Assembly: GCA_012840225.1 (NCBI GenBank) | Contig: DULU01000019.1 | Span: 1 to 44,229 of the forward strand | Source: Bacillota bacterium | GTDB taxonomy: Bacteria; Bacillota; Limnochordia; DTU080 | DNA: 44,229 bases | Direction of reading: 5' to 3' | Shown: positions 1-7,237 of the stretch, in pieces | How the letters are laid out: the number at the start of each line of letters is the position of its first letter | Numbering within the stretch: the first letter of the stretch is position 1 | Translations under genes and position numbers: made by a program | Notes under the pieces: generated by a model | What the model was told of the DNA's origin: nothing | Seen by the model: only the letters and a program-made list of their open reading frames with translations | Databases searched by the model: none

Positions 1-328
1 CGTCAGCTTCTCCGTTTCACCACCAACAGCATGGTTTTCCCCCGACGGCGTAAAATAGGGTTGAGCACAGGGGAGAGCACGGCGGTGAGAAATCGTACCA
101 ACAACGAATACGCCTCCCCACACAATGATAATGGCTTAAGCCATCTGCTGTTGCATTATATACGCACCGGTGCCCCAGGGTGCGCCGCCGCACCCGGTCT
201 GAGGCAAGTTTTTTGGCAAAGGATTCCGGGAAAGTCGTGTACAATATTACTTGGATGATCGAAATAGCCGCCCAAGCCACAGGCGGCAATCGAGGTCTTC
301 GACAAACCTAGGAATGAGGGATTTAGTG
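1..328. other. Non-coding leader upstream of the glycine cleavage operon
   Basis: No convincing gene is seen on either strand; the short open frames here have no family resemblance. It holds a perfect 14-base palindrome (ATGGCTTAAGCCAT, 131-144) and a strong hairpin (GGGTGCG 178-184 / CGCACCC 189-195, four-base loop) followed 15 bases later by a run of six T (209-214 region). A weak promoter candidate is TACAAT at 240-245, without a well-spaced -35. Glycine cleavage operons are often controlled by a glycine riboswitch in this position, but I do not see its conserved core, so regulation here is open. Confidence 0.5.
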
Positions 329-1426
329 ATGAAGCGCACGCCTCTTTTTCAGGTGCACCAGGCGGCAGGCGCCCGCTTGATCGAATTTGCCGGTTATGAG
401 ATGCCGGTGCAATATAGCGGGGTGTTGGAAGAGCATCGCACGGTGCGGCTGAAAGCAGGTATATTTGACCTTTCGCACATGGGTGAGTTTCTTTTCACGG
501 GCCCGGAGGCTTTGGGTGCCCTGCAGCGTCTGCTGACCAACGACCTATCCAAACTGGAAGTCGGTGGAGCCCAGTATTCCCTGCTTTGCCTGGAGAATGG
601 CGGTATTGTGGATGATGTGATCGTCTTCCGCCTGGCGCAGGGCTACCTGATGGTGGTGAATGCGGCCAATATCGCCAAAGATCTGGACTGGATCAAAGCG
701 CATTTACCGGAGGGGGTGCACCTGGAGGATCAGAGCGAGGATACGGCGTTGATTGCCGTGCAAGGCCCCGAGGCGGCGCGCATTGTGCAGGCCTTGACGA
801 GCTTGGCTCTCGATGGCCTTTACTCCTTTGAGGCAGCTGAGGATCAGGTGGCCGGGAAGAAGGCTTTGATTGCCCGTACCGGATATACTGGTGAAGATGG
901 CTTTGAGATCTACCTCGGGGCGGCCGATGCGGTGGCGGTATGGGAGGCTCTGATGGCGGTCGGTCAGCCGCTGGGGCTGGTGCCTGTGGGGCTGGGAGCG
1001 CGTGACACCCTGCGCCTGGAAGCCGGGCTCACGCTCTACGGCCATGAGATAGATGAGCGGACCACGCCGCTTGAGGCCGGTTTGGGTTATTTCGTCCGCT
1101 TTGAGAAGGGCGATTTTCTGGGCAAAGAAGCCCTGTTGAAGCAGAAGGCTGAAGGGGTGAAGCAGAAGCTCGTCGCTTTCACCGTGGAAGGGCGCGGCAT
1201 CCCCCGCCAGGGCTATCCTCTGCTGGCGCCGGACGGCTCGGTGATCGGCCGGGTGACCAGCGGTTCATTCTCGCCGACCCTGGAGCGGGATATCGGTATG
1301 GGTTATGTGCAAACCGCATTTGCCGCGCCCGGCACCCTGATCGGGGTGGATATCAGGGGTAAAGCCCGGCCGGCCGAGGTGATCAAAGGCCGGTTTGTGC
1401 CCTCCCGCACCCGCCGCCGGCCATAA
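329..1426 (+). CDS. gcvT: Aminomethyltransferase, glycine cleavage T protein
   Basis: T protein of the glycine cleavage system; it moves the aminomethyl carbon from lipoylated GcvH to tetrahydrofolate, releasing ammonia and 5,10-methylene-THF in the cytosol. The product (365 aa from the chosen start) opens with KRTPLFQVHQAAGARLIEFAGYEMPVQY-type sequence typical of GcvT and keeps the folate-binding landmarks such as GIFDLSHMGE, the RTGYTGEDGFEIY stretch and the GLGARDTLRLEAGL stretch. The frame is open back to 251, but ATG 329 has GAGGG at 316-320, eight bases upstream, so this start is preferred; GTG 326 directly before it is an alternative. First gene of a co-directional block with gcvH 48 bases downstream. 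Confidence 0.95.
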   Translation: MKRTPLFQVHQAAGARLIEFAGYEMPVQYSGVLEEHRTVRLKAGIFDLSHMGEFLFTGPEALGALQRLLTNDLSKLEVGGAQYSLLCLENGGIVDDVIVFRLAQGYLMVVNAANIAKDLDWIKAHLPEGVHLEDQSEDTALIAVQGPEAARIVQALTSLALDGLYSFEAAEDQVAGKKALIARTGYTGEDGFEIYLGAADAVAVWEALMAVGQPLGLVPVGLGARDTLRLEAGLTLYGHEIDERTTPLEAGLGYFVRFEKGDFLGKEALLKQKAEGVKQKLVAFTVEGRGIPRQGYPLLAPDGSVIGRVTSGSFSPTLERDIGMGYVQTAFAAPGTLIGVDIRGKARPAEVIKGRFVPSRTRRRP

Positions 1427-1474
1427 GGGGTATAAATAACAATTAAATAAATAAAAGAACGGAAGGGGAAAATT

Positions 1475-1858
1475 ATGTATCCCGAAAATTTAAAGTATAG
1501 CAAAGAGCATGAGTGGGTCATGGCGGAAGCCGGCAACAGGGCCAGAATCGGTATCACCTTCTTTGCCCAGAAAGAGCTGGGCGATGTGGTGTTTGTGGAG
1601 TTGCCGGAGGAAGGAGCGGAAGTGGCGGCCGGTGATGGCTTTGCCGTCGTCGAATCGGTGAAAGCCGTCTCCGACATATACGCTCCGGTTTCCGGCCGGG
1701 TGGTTGAGGTCAACCAAGCTTTGAACGATAACCCCGAGCGGATCAACGAGGATCCATATGGCGAGGGATGGATCGCCGTCATTGAGATGACGGATGCGGC
1801 GGAGCTCGACGACTTGCTCAACAGCGACGACTATGCCGCTCTGGTGGCGGAAGCCTAA
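1475..1858 (+). CDS. gcvH: Glycine cleavage system H protein
   Basis: Small lipoyl carrier protein (127 aa, normal for the family) that shuttles the methylamine group from the P protein to the T protein and is reoxidised by dihydrolipoamide dehydrogenase. The lipoylation site is seen as VESVKAVSDIYAP with the modified lysine at residue 63. The N-terminus (YSKEHEW) is the standard GcvH opening. A GGAAGGGG ribosome binding site lies just before ATG 1475. It sits between gcvT and gcvPA, and its likely modifying enzyme, LipM, is encoded four genes on in the same run. No L protein (lpd) is present in the window. Confidence 0.96.
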   Translation: MYPENLKYSKEHEWVMAEAGNRARIGITFFAQKELGDVVFVELPEEGAEVAAGDGFAVVESVKAVSDIYAPVSGRVVEVNQALNDNPERINEDPYGEGWIAVIEMTDAAELDDLLNSDDYAALVAEA

Positions 1859-1904
1859 TCTGCTAAAAAGACGCTGTGGCAAAAAATTTGGGAGGTAACC
1901 CGCA

Positions 1905-3254
1905 ATGCGATTTGTCCCGACTACCGAAGCGGAAAAGCGGGAGATGCTGGCTTCTCTCGGAGCGGCGTCCATCGAGGAGTTGTTTGCCGACATTCCGGCT
2001 GGACTGCGCCTGAAAGACGAGCTCGATCTGCCGCCAGCCATGTATGAATCCGAATTGACGGCCCATTTGCGCTCCCTGGCCGGGCGCAATGCCGATCTGG
2101 AAAATTACGCCTGCTTTATGGGTGGCGGGGTGTACGACCGGTTGGTACCGGCTGCTTTGTCCGCCGTGGCTTCCAGGGCGGAATTCGTCACCGCCTATAC
2201 ACCCTATCAGGCGGAGATAAGCCAGGGGGTGCTGCAGGCGATATATGAATACCAGACTTTCATCTGTCAGCTGACCGGCCTGGATGTGGCCAATGCCTCG
2301 GTCTACGACGGGGCTACGGCCTGCGCCGAGGCTGCCCTGATGGCGGTGGCGCATACGGGCCGACGGGCGGTGCTGGTGACGGAAGGATTACATCCGGAAT
2401 ATCGGCGGGTGGTGGAAACCTACCTGCGGCCCCAGGGCCTGGAGCTGATCACCGTGCCGCAAAGGGAAGACGGCCAAGCCGACATGGCTGCTCTGGAGGC
2501 TTTGTCGGTGGGTAAAAAAGCGGCCGGGCTCATAGCGCAGCAGCCTAACTTTTTCGGTTGCCTTGAGCCGATGGCGGCGTTGGCGCAGACCATGCATGAA
2601 GCCGGCGGCCTTTTCATTGCTTGCGTGGAGCCGGTCTCGCTCGGCATATTGGCCTCGCCGGGCAGCTATGGCGCCGATATCGCCGTGGGCGAGGGGCAGT
2701 CGCTCGGCAATCCGGTGAGCTTCGGCGGTCCACTTCTGGGCTTTATGGCAGCGAAGCAGGATTTGCTGCGCCGCCTGCCGGGACGCATTGTGGGCGCTAC
2801 CGTGGATAAGGACGGCCGCCGCGGCTTCGTCCTCACCTTACAGGCCAGGGAGCAGCATATCAGGCGGGAGAAGGCGTCGTCCAACATCTGCAGCAACCAG
2901 GCTTTAAACGCCCTGTATGCCGCCGTCTACCTGGCGCTGGCCGGCAAGGAAGGGCTGAAGGAAGCAGCTAACTTAAGCGTGCAGAAAGCTCACTACCTAT
3001 ATAAACGGCTGACGGCTTTACCCGGATGGCGACCGGCTTTTTCCGGACCGTTCTTTAACGAGTTTTGCCTGGCTGTGGATGAGAGGATCGACTGGGAGCA
3101 AATCGAGCGCCGGCTGCTGGAGCAGAAGATCATCGGCGGTTTGCCGCTTGGTCGTCTCGAACGGAAATATGAAGGTCTGGTGCTATTCTGTGTCACCGAA
3201 GCCCGCACCCGCGCCGAGATGGACCGGTTGGTAGAAATTGTGGCGGCAATGTAG
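1905..3254 (+). CDS. gcvPA: Glycine dehydrogenase (decarboxylating) subunit 1
   Basis: N-terminal half subunit of the split, PLP-dependent P protein (449 aa) which decarboxylates glycine and passes the aminomethyl group to GcvH. Family hallmarks visible are MRFVPTTEAEKREML at the start, TAYTPYQAEISQG, EYQTFICQLTGLDVANAS and YDGATACAEA. The split PA/PB form is the usual one in Firmicutes and archaea, in contrast to the single long GcvP of proteobacteria. GGAGGT at 1891-1896 stands eight bases before ATG 1905. gcvPB follows after 21 bases; the two products form the active heterotetramer, with the PLP lysine in the other subunit. Confidence 0.96.
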   Translation: MRFVPTTEAEKREMLASLGAASIEELFADIPAGLRLKDELDLPPAMYESELTAHLRSLAGRNADLENYACFMGGGVYDRLVPAALSAVASRAEFVTAYTPYQAEISQGVLQAIYEYQTFICQLTGLDVANASVYDGATACAEAALMAVAHTGRRAVLVTEGLHPEYRRVVETYLRPQGLELITVPQREDGQADMAALEALSVGKKAAGLIAQQPNFFGCLEPMAALAQTMHEAGGLFIACVEPVSLGILASPGSYGADIAVGEGQSLGNPVSFGGPLLGFMAAKQDLLRRLPGRIVGATVDKDGRRGFVLTLQAREQHIRREKASSNICSNQALNALYAAVYLALAGKEGLKEAANLSVQKAHYLYKRLTALPGWRPAFSGPFFNEFCLAVDERIDWEQIERRLLEQKIIGGLPLGRLERKYEGLVLFCVTEARTRAEMDRLVEIVAAM

Positions 3255-3275
3255 GAAAGGCGGAGGCGTCCTATC

Positions 3276-4757
3276 ATGCAAAAAGAGATGTCCTTGATTT
3301 TTGAAGGTGGAGCGCCGGGGCGCAGGGCTTTTGTCCTACCGCCGGCCGATGTGCCTGAAGAACCTCTGGAGCGGTTGATACCTGCCGAACACTTGCGGCA
3401 GGAGGAGTTATCCCTGCCGGAACAGGCGGAAGTGGACGTTGTCCGGCACTATACCAACCTCAGCCGGCGCAATTTCGCCGTGGATGTAGGTTTTTATCCC
3501 CTGGGCTCCTGCACTATGAAATATAACCCGAAGGTGAACGAGATGGCGGCCAGCTTGCCCGGTTTTGCCAAGGTGCATCCCTACCAGCCTGAGGAAACTG
3601 TGCAAGGGGCGCTGGAGCTGATGTATAACCTCGGGCAATATTTATGCCGCATTGCCGGATTGAATCATGTCAGTCTCCAGCCGGCGGCCGGGGCCCACGG
3701 CGAGCTGACGGGGCTCTTGCTCATCAAAGCCTATCATATGGATCGGGGGGAAGATGAGCAGCGCCGGGAAGTGATCATCCCGGATTCGGCTCACGGAACC
3801 AACCCGGCGTCGGCCGCCATGTGCGGCTATAAAGTGGTGACCGTGCGTTCCGATGAGAGGGGCGGGATGGACCTTGCCGAGTTGCGGAAGGTGGCCGGTC
3901 CGAAGACGGCGGCGCTGATGTTGACCAATCCCAACACTTTGGGTCTCTTTGATGAAAACATCACCGAGATTGCAGCCATCGTGCATGAGGCCGGCGGGTT
4001 ATTATATTACGACGGGGCCAATGCCAACGCCGTGGTCGGCATCGCCAAGCCTGGAGATATGGGCTTCGATGTGGTGCATTTCAATCTGCACAAAACCTTC
4101 TCCACTCCCCATGGGGGCGGCGGTCCGGGTGCCGGTCCGGTATGCGTATGTGACAAGCTGGCGCCGTTTCTCCCGGTACCTGTGGTGGTGGCAGCGGAGG
4201 AAGGCCGGTATAAATTAGATTACGACCGGCCGAAAAGTATAGGCCAGGTGAAGTCCTTTTACGGGAATTTCGGCGTCTTGGTCAGAGCCTATGCCTATAT
4301 CAGAGCTCTGGGCGCTTCCGGTCTGCGTGAGGTGGCTGAGACGGCGGTGCTGCATGCCAACTACCTCATGCGCAAGCTGGCGCCCTATTTCGATCTGCCT
4401 TATGATCGTCCATGCAAGCATGAATTTGTGTTGTCCGGGAAGCGTCAGAAAAGTCGGGGCGTGCGTACGCTGGACATGGCCAAGAGGCTCCTGGACTACG
4501 GTTTCCATGCCCCGACAGTCTACTTTCCGCTCATTGTGGATGAGGCCATCATGATCGAACCCACCGAAACCGAATCCAAGGAGACCCTGGATGCTTTTGC
4601 CGCCGCCATGATCGCCATAGCCGACGAGGCGGAAAAGGATCCCGAGTTGGTGAAGAGCGCCCCGCTGACAACGGTGGTGAAGCGCCTGGACGAAACCAGG
4701 GCCGCGCGCCAGCTGGATCTGCGCTGGCGACCGGCGCCGGCGGCGAAGTCCGGATGA
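3276..4757 (+). CDS. gcvPB: Glycine dehydrogenase (decarboxylating) subunit 2
   Basis: C-terminal half subunit of the split P protein (493 aa). It carries the PLP-binding lysine, residue 273, in [17 protein letters not shown], and the upstream family stretches [24 protein letters not shown] and [16 protein letters not shown] at 3262-3266 precedes ATG 3276 by nine bases. The stop overlaps the start of lipM by four bases (ATGA, 4754-4757), which suggests translational coupling of the decarboxylase to the lipoate-attachment enzyme. Confidence 0.96.
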   Translation: MQKEMSLIFEGGAPGRRAFVLPPADVPEEPLERLIPAEHLRQEELSLPEQAEVDVVRHYTNLSRRNFAVDVGFYPLGSCTMKYNPKVNEMAASLPGFAKVHPYQPEETVQGALELMYNLGQYLCRIAGLNHVSLQPAAGAHGELTGLLLIKAYHMDRGEDEQRREVIIPDSAHGTNPASAAMCGYKVVTVRSDERGGMDLAELRKVAGPKTAALMLTNPNTLGLFDENITEIAAIVHEAGGLLYYDGANANAVVGIAKPGDMGFDVVHFNLHKTFSTPHGGGGPGAGPVCVCDKLAPFLPVPVVVAAEEGRYKLDYDRPKSIGQVKSFYGNFGVLVRAYAYIRALGASGLREVAETAVLHANYLMRKLAPYFDLPYDRPCKHEFVLSGKRQKSRGVRTLDMAKRLLDYGFHAPTVYFPLIVDEAIMIEPTETESKETLDAFAAAMIAIADEAEKDPELVKSAPLTTVVKRLDETRAARQLDLRWRPAPAAKSG

Positions 4758-5701
4758 GCATTCTCGATTTACAGATGGGGGAGCGGGAGACCTGGAGGTT
4801 GATAAAACATCCGCCCGCTCCCGGGCCCTGGAATATGGCGGTCGATCAGGCGCTTCTGCAGACGGTCATCGGGGGCGGCCGGCCGGTTTTGCGCCTTTAT
4901 TCTTGGCGACCGTACGCTTTATCCATCGGATACGCGCAAAATATGGCCTTGATCGACGCGGCAGCCTGCCGGAGGGCGGGTGTCGATGTGGTACGCCGGC
5001 CAACTGGTGGCCGGGCTGTGCTGCATGCGGCAGAGGTTACCTATTCAATCGCCCTGCCGCCCGGTCACAGACTTGTTGCTTCAGGGGTAATCAAGTCCTA
5101 CAAGCTGCTGAGTGTCGGCTTTATCAGAGCTTTTGCCCGGCTGGGCCTCCAGGTGGAGCCGGTGGCGCCGGAGTTACCGGAAGACGATCGTGAAGTGCCT
5201 GGAGCGTCAGGTGAGCCTGAGGCGCGGGAAATGGAGGCTGCAGAGGGGGAAAGGCCGGCCCTTAGCCGGTATTTAAATAGTGGTGCCGCCTGTTTCGATG
5301 CCCCGTCCTGGTATGAATTGACCGTGGCCGGGCGCAAAGTGATCGGCAGCGCTCAGGTGCGGAAGAAAGGGGCGGTGCTGCAGCATGGCTCCATTCCGCT
5401 ATACCTTGATGCCGAGGCTTTGTTCAGTCTGCTGAAATTTCCCGACGAAGGGCGCCGACGGCGGGCGGCAGCGGCTTTTTCCCAAAAGGCCGCCGGACTC
5501 AACCAACTCGGCCTGGGAGAGTTTCCGGCGGAAAGGGTGGAAGAAGCGCTGATTCAAGGCTTTGCGGAAGCCTTTCACCTGCAGTTTGCCTCCTCCGACT
5601 TAAGCCGGGAGGAGGCTGCTTGGGTGGAGCGCTTTCTGGCGACCGCCGGCCCGACCGCCAGCCCGGCGCAGTCCCCATCTCCCGCCCCGGCTGAAAACTA
5701 A
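4754..5701 (+). CDS. lipM: Octanoyltransferase LipM
   Basis: Cofactor transferase of the biotin/lipoate ligase fold (315 aa). The [11 protein letters not shown] motif marks the active site of this superfamily. The sequence [10 protein letters not shown] followed by [21 protein letters not shown] matches B. subtilis LipM as I know it, with the acyl-accepting cysteine at residue 180; this favours an octanoyl-ACP:GcvH octanoyltransferase over a lipoate ligase LplA. An acidic insert of about 25 residues ([20 protein letters not shown] region) sits before that cysteine and looks like a surface loop. It overlaps gcvPB by ATGA. In B. subtilis LipM modifies GcvH, so its place here makes functional sense. 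No lipA (sulfur insertion) is in the window. Confidence 0.85.
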   Translation: MSILDLQMGERETWRLIKHPPAPGPWNMAVDQALLQTVIGGGRPVLRLYSWRPYALSIGYAQNMALIDAAACRRAGVDVVRRPTGGRAVLHAAEVTYSIALPPGHRLVASGVIKSYKLLSVGFIRAFARLGLQVEPVAPELPEDDREVPGASGEPEAREMEAAEGERPALSRYLNSGAACFDAPSWYELTVAGRKVIGSAQVRKKGAVLQHGSIPLYLDAEALFSLLKFPDEGRRRRAAAAFSQKAAGLNQLGLGEFPAERVEEALIQGFAEAFHLQFASSDLSREEAAWVERFLATAGPTASPAQSPSPAPAEN

Positions 5702-5721
5702 GGCTAAAGGGGGCCGCTCTC

Positions 5722-6591
5722 TTGAGGAGCAGAATTGCCTATTTAGGTCCACAAGGCACATATTCGGAAGAGGCGGCCAGGCGCTATGCTTCCCGGCAAG
5801 GCTTCATCTCTCCGGAGTGGCTTTTGTGCCGTTCCATAGTGGAGGTGCTGGAAGAGGTAGCGGGTGGCAATGCCGATATCGGTGTGGTTCCGGCGGAAAA
5901 CTCCATTGAGGGGTCTGTGGCTGTCACGCTCGATTATCTGGCCCATGAGACCACCTTGCCCATCATCGGCGAGGTGGTCATACCGATCCGGGTGTGTCTC
6001 CTGGTTCACCCGCAGGCGGAGCTGGAGAAGATTGCCGTGGTCTATTCCCATCCGCAACCGCTGGCGCAATGCCGCCGCCACCTGAGGCAACTCCTGCCTC
6101 AGGCGGAGCAGAAAGCGGTCGGCAGCACGGCGGAAGCCGCCAGGTTGGTGGCCGGTGGCGGCGACAAGAGGGAGGCGGCGCTGGGTAATCAGTCGGCGGC
6201 CGGGATCTATGGGCTGGAGGTAGCTGTCTCCGACATGCAGGATGTCACAGGCAACGCCACCCGCTTTTTGGTGGTGGGTCGCACCCCAGCCGCTCCCAGC
6301 GGTTATGACAAGACTTCCATCGTCTTCGGCTTTCAAAACGACCGGCCGGGGAATTTATACCGTGCTTTGGGTGTCTTCGCCGAACGCCATATCAACCTGA
6401 CTAAACTTGAGTCCCGTCCGGCCAAACGCAGCCTGGGGGACTACCTCTTCTTTGTGGACATGGAAGGCCACATTACCGATGAGATCGTGAAAAGCGCCTT
6501 ATCTGCCCTGGAAAAAGTGTGCGATCACCTCAAAATATTAGGCTCGTATCCCAGAGCTGATAAGCCGCCTTCCCTCGAAAGCTCTTACTAA
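5722..6591 (+). CDS. pheA: Prephenate dehydratase
   Basis: Converts prephenate to phenylpyruvate in phenylalanine synthesis; cytosolic. The 289-aa product has the periplasmic-binding-protein-like catalytic domain (starts RIAYLGPQGTYSEEAA; NATRF carries the catalytic threonine) followed by an ACT domain from about residue 200 with the phenylalanine-binding ESRP motif (LESRPAKRSLGDYLFF). It therefore is expected to be feedback inhibited by phenylalanine. The start is TTG 5722, set by AAGGGGG at 5707-5713. It lies 20 bases after lipM, so it may be read from the gcv promoter although it belongs to another pathway. The last four bases overlap the opposing AraC-type fragment. Confidence 0.95.
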   Translation: MRSRIAYLGPQGTYSEEAARRYASRQGFISPEWLLCRSIVEVLEEVAGGNADIGVVPAENSIEGSVAVTLDYLAHETTLPIIGEVVIPIRVCLLVHPQAELEKIAVVYSHPQPLAQCRRHLRQLLPQAEQKAVGSTAEAARLVAGGGDKREAALGNQSAAGIYGLEVAVSDMQDVTGNATRFLVVGRTPAAPSGYDKTSIVFGFQNDRPGNLYRALGVFAERHINLTKLESRPAKRSLGDYLFFVDMEGHITDEIVKSALSALEKVCDHLKILGSYPRADKPPSLESSY

Positions 6592-6881
6592 GAGGAAAAC
6601 AACCCACACTCACGATATTGGCTGACTGTCGTCCCGGTGCACCTGCGAAAAGCGCTTTCAAATGAGCGCCGCGTGGCAAAACCATACATGCCGGCTAAAT
6701 CGTTCACTGGGATCCGCTCCTGCAATATTTTACTGCACGCTTGCTCGATTTTGATTTTTGTCCATAACTGATAGGGCGAACATAAAAGATCATTATGGAA
6801 CAGGGCAAATAAATGGCTCTGGGAGATATACAGCATGCGGGCCAGCTCGCTAATTTGAGCCACCGAGTTCATTTGAGTCAT
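6588..6881 (-). CDS. AraC-family helix-turn-helix fragment
   Basis: A 97-residue product that is only the double helix-turn-helix DNA-binding region of an AraC/XylS regulator: VAQISELARMLYISQSHLFALF forms the first HTH, IPVNDLAGMYGFATRRSFESAFRRCTG the second. Full AraC regulators are usually 250-300 aa with a sensor domain in front; here an in-frame stop lies two codons before the ATG and no good ribosome binding site is seen. It faces pheA tail to tail with a 4-base overlap. I read it as the 3' remnant of a regulator gene rather than a working transcription factor, though a free DNA-binding domain could still bind. Confidence 0.6.
   Translation of the reverse strand: MTQMNSVAQISELARMLYISQSHLFALFHNDLLCSPYQLWTKIKIEQACSKILQERIPVNDLAGMYGFATRRSFESAFRRCTGTTVSQYRECGLFSS
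6616..6644 (-). repeat. AraC-tail direct repeat, copy 1
   Basis: A 29-base stretch inside the AraC fragment, encoding CTGTTVSQY on the minus strand. It matches 24 of 29 bases with 7207-7235, in the same orientation, on the other side of the toxin-antitoxin remnant. The two copies suggest that two related AraC 3' ends once lay here. Confidence 0.7.
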
Positions 6882-6981
6882 CAGCTACCAAATGAATTCG
6901 ACGTGAGGGTAAGCACGTATTTGTGAGTTGATCCGGGTTGCTTATCCACCATACCCAAGCATGTGTATCCAAAACGATCAT
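6850..6981 (-). pseudogene. Truncated PIN-domain (VapC-type) toxin
   Basis: Overlaps the antitoxin stop by ATGA (6978-6981), the normal arrangement of a toxin behind its antitoxin. The first residues, MIVLDTHAWVWWISNPDQL, are the canonical start of a PIN ribonuclease, with the first metal-binding aspartate at residue 5. After about residue 20 the resemblance stops, and the frame ends at residue 43, where a PIN toxin would be about 125-135 aa; the later acidic residues of the active site are missing. The frame runs straight into the AraC fragment, so a deletion or recombination joined the two. It should have no nuclease activity. Confidence 0.7.
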
Positions 6982-7202
6982 TGATGGAGAGACTCCCAAT
7001 CATCGCCGCCGACTGGATCTGTAGGCCTATCGTATCGCAGCACCGATCCTCTCAGCGCCTGGAGTGCTTGATCACCGTCTACTGTATACGGAACGAGTCG
7101 CAGTACCGGTTTATCATGATCGGTGATGATGATTGGCTGACCCGTCTGTTCAACCTCTCTAAAATACTTGAGTGCCTGTGCCTTAAACTGGGATTTAGAC
7201 AC
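6978..7202 (-). CDS. Phd/YefM-type antitoxin
   Basis: A 74-aa protein with the Phd/YefM antitoxin pattern: SKSQFKAQALKYFREVEQTG, then PIIITDHDKPVLRLVPY, then a C-terminal toxin-binding tail. The family binds and neutralises a partner PIN or RelE-like toxin and represses its own promoter. The only usable start is GTG 7202, with no clear ribosome binding site; upstream the same frame reads LNRCTGITVSQYR, an AraC tail, back to a stop at 7239-7241. So the native 5' end may have been replaced. The toxin gene behind it is cut short (6850-6981), which leaves this antitoxin without an intact local partner. Confidence 0.75.
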   Translation of the reverse strand: MSKSQFKAQALKYFREVEQTGQPIIITDHDKPVLRLVPYTVDGDQALQALRGSVLRYDRPTDPVGGDDWESLHQ

Positions 7203-7206
7203 TCTG

Positions 7207-7235
7207 TATTGGCTGACGGTTATGCCGGTACACCT
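7207..7235 (-). repeat. AraC-tail direct repeat, copy 2
   Basis: A 29-base stretch encoding CTGITVSQY on the minus strand, in frame with and directly before the antitoxin. It is 24/29 identical to 6616-6644 and keeps the AraC-family C-terminal sense, so it is most likely the last trace of a second AraC gene. Confidence 0.65.
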
Positions 7236-7237
7236 GT

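Noticed and set aside
17-289. 90-residue frame on the - strand
   Set aside because: Cys/Trp-rich product without family likeness; it runs into the gcvT upstream region and has no convincing start site.
1-328. Glycine riboswitch upstream of gcvT
   Set aside because: The conserved core elements (CCGAAG..GCAA and CTCAGGCAAA..GGAC) are not found; only GGGGAGAG and GAGGCAAG give partial likeness.
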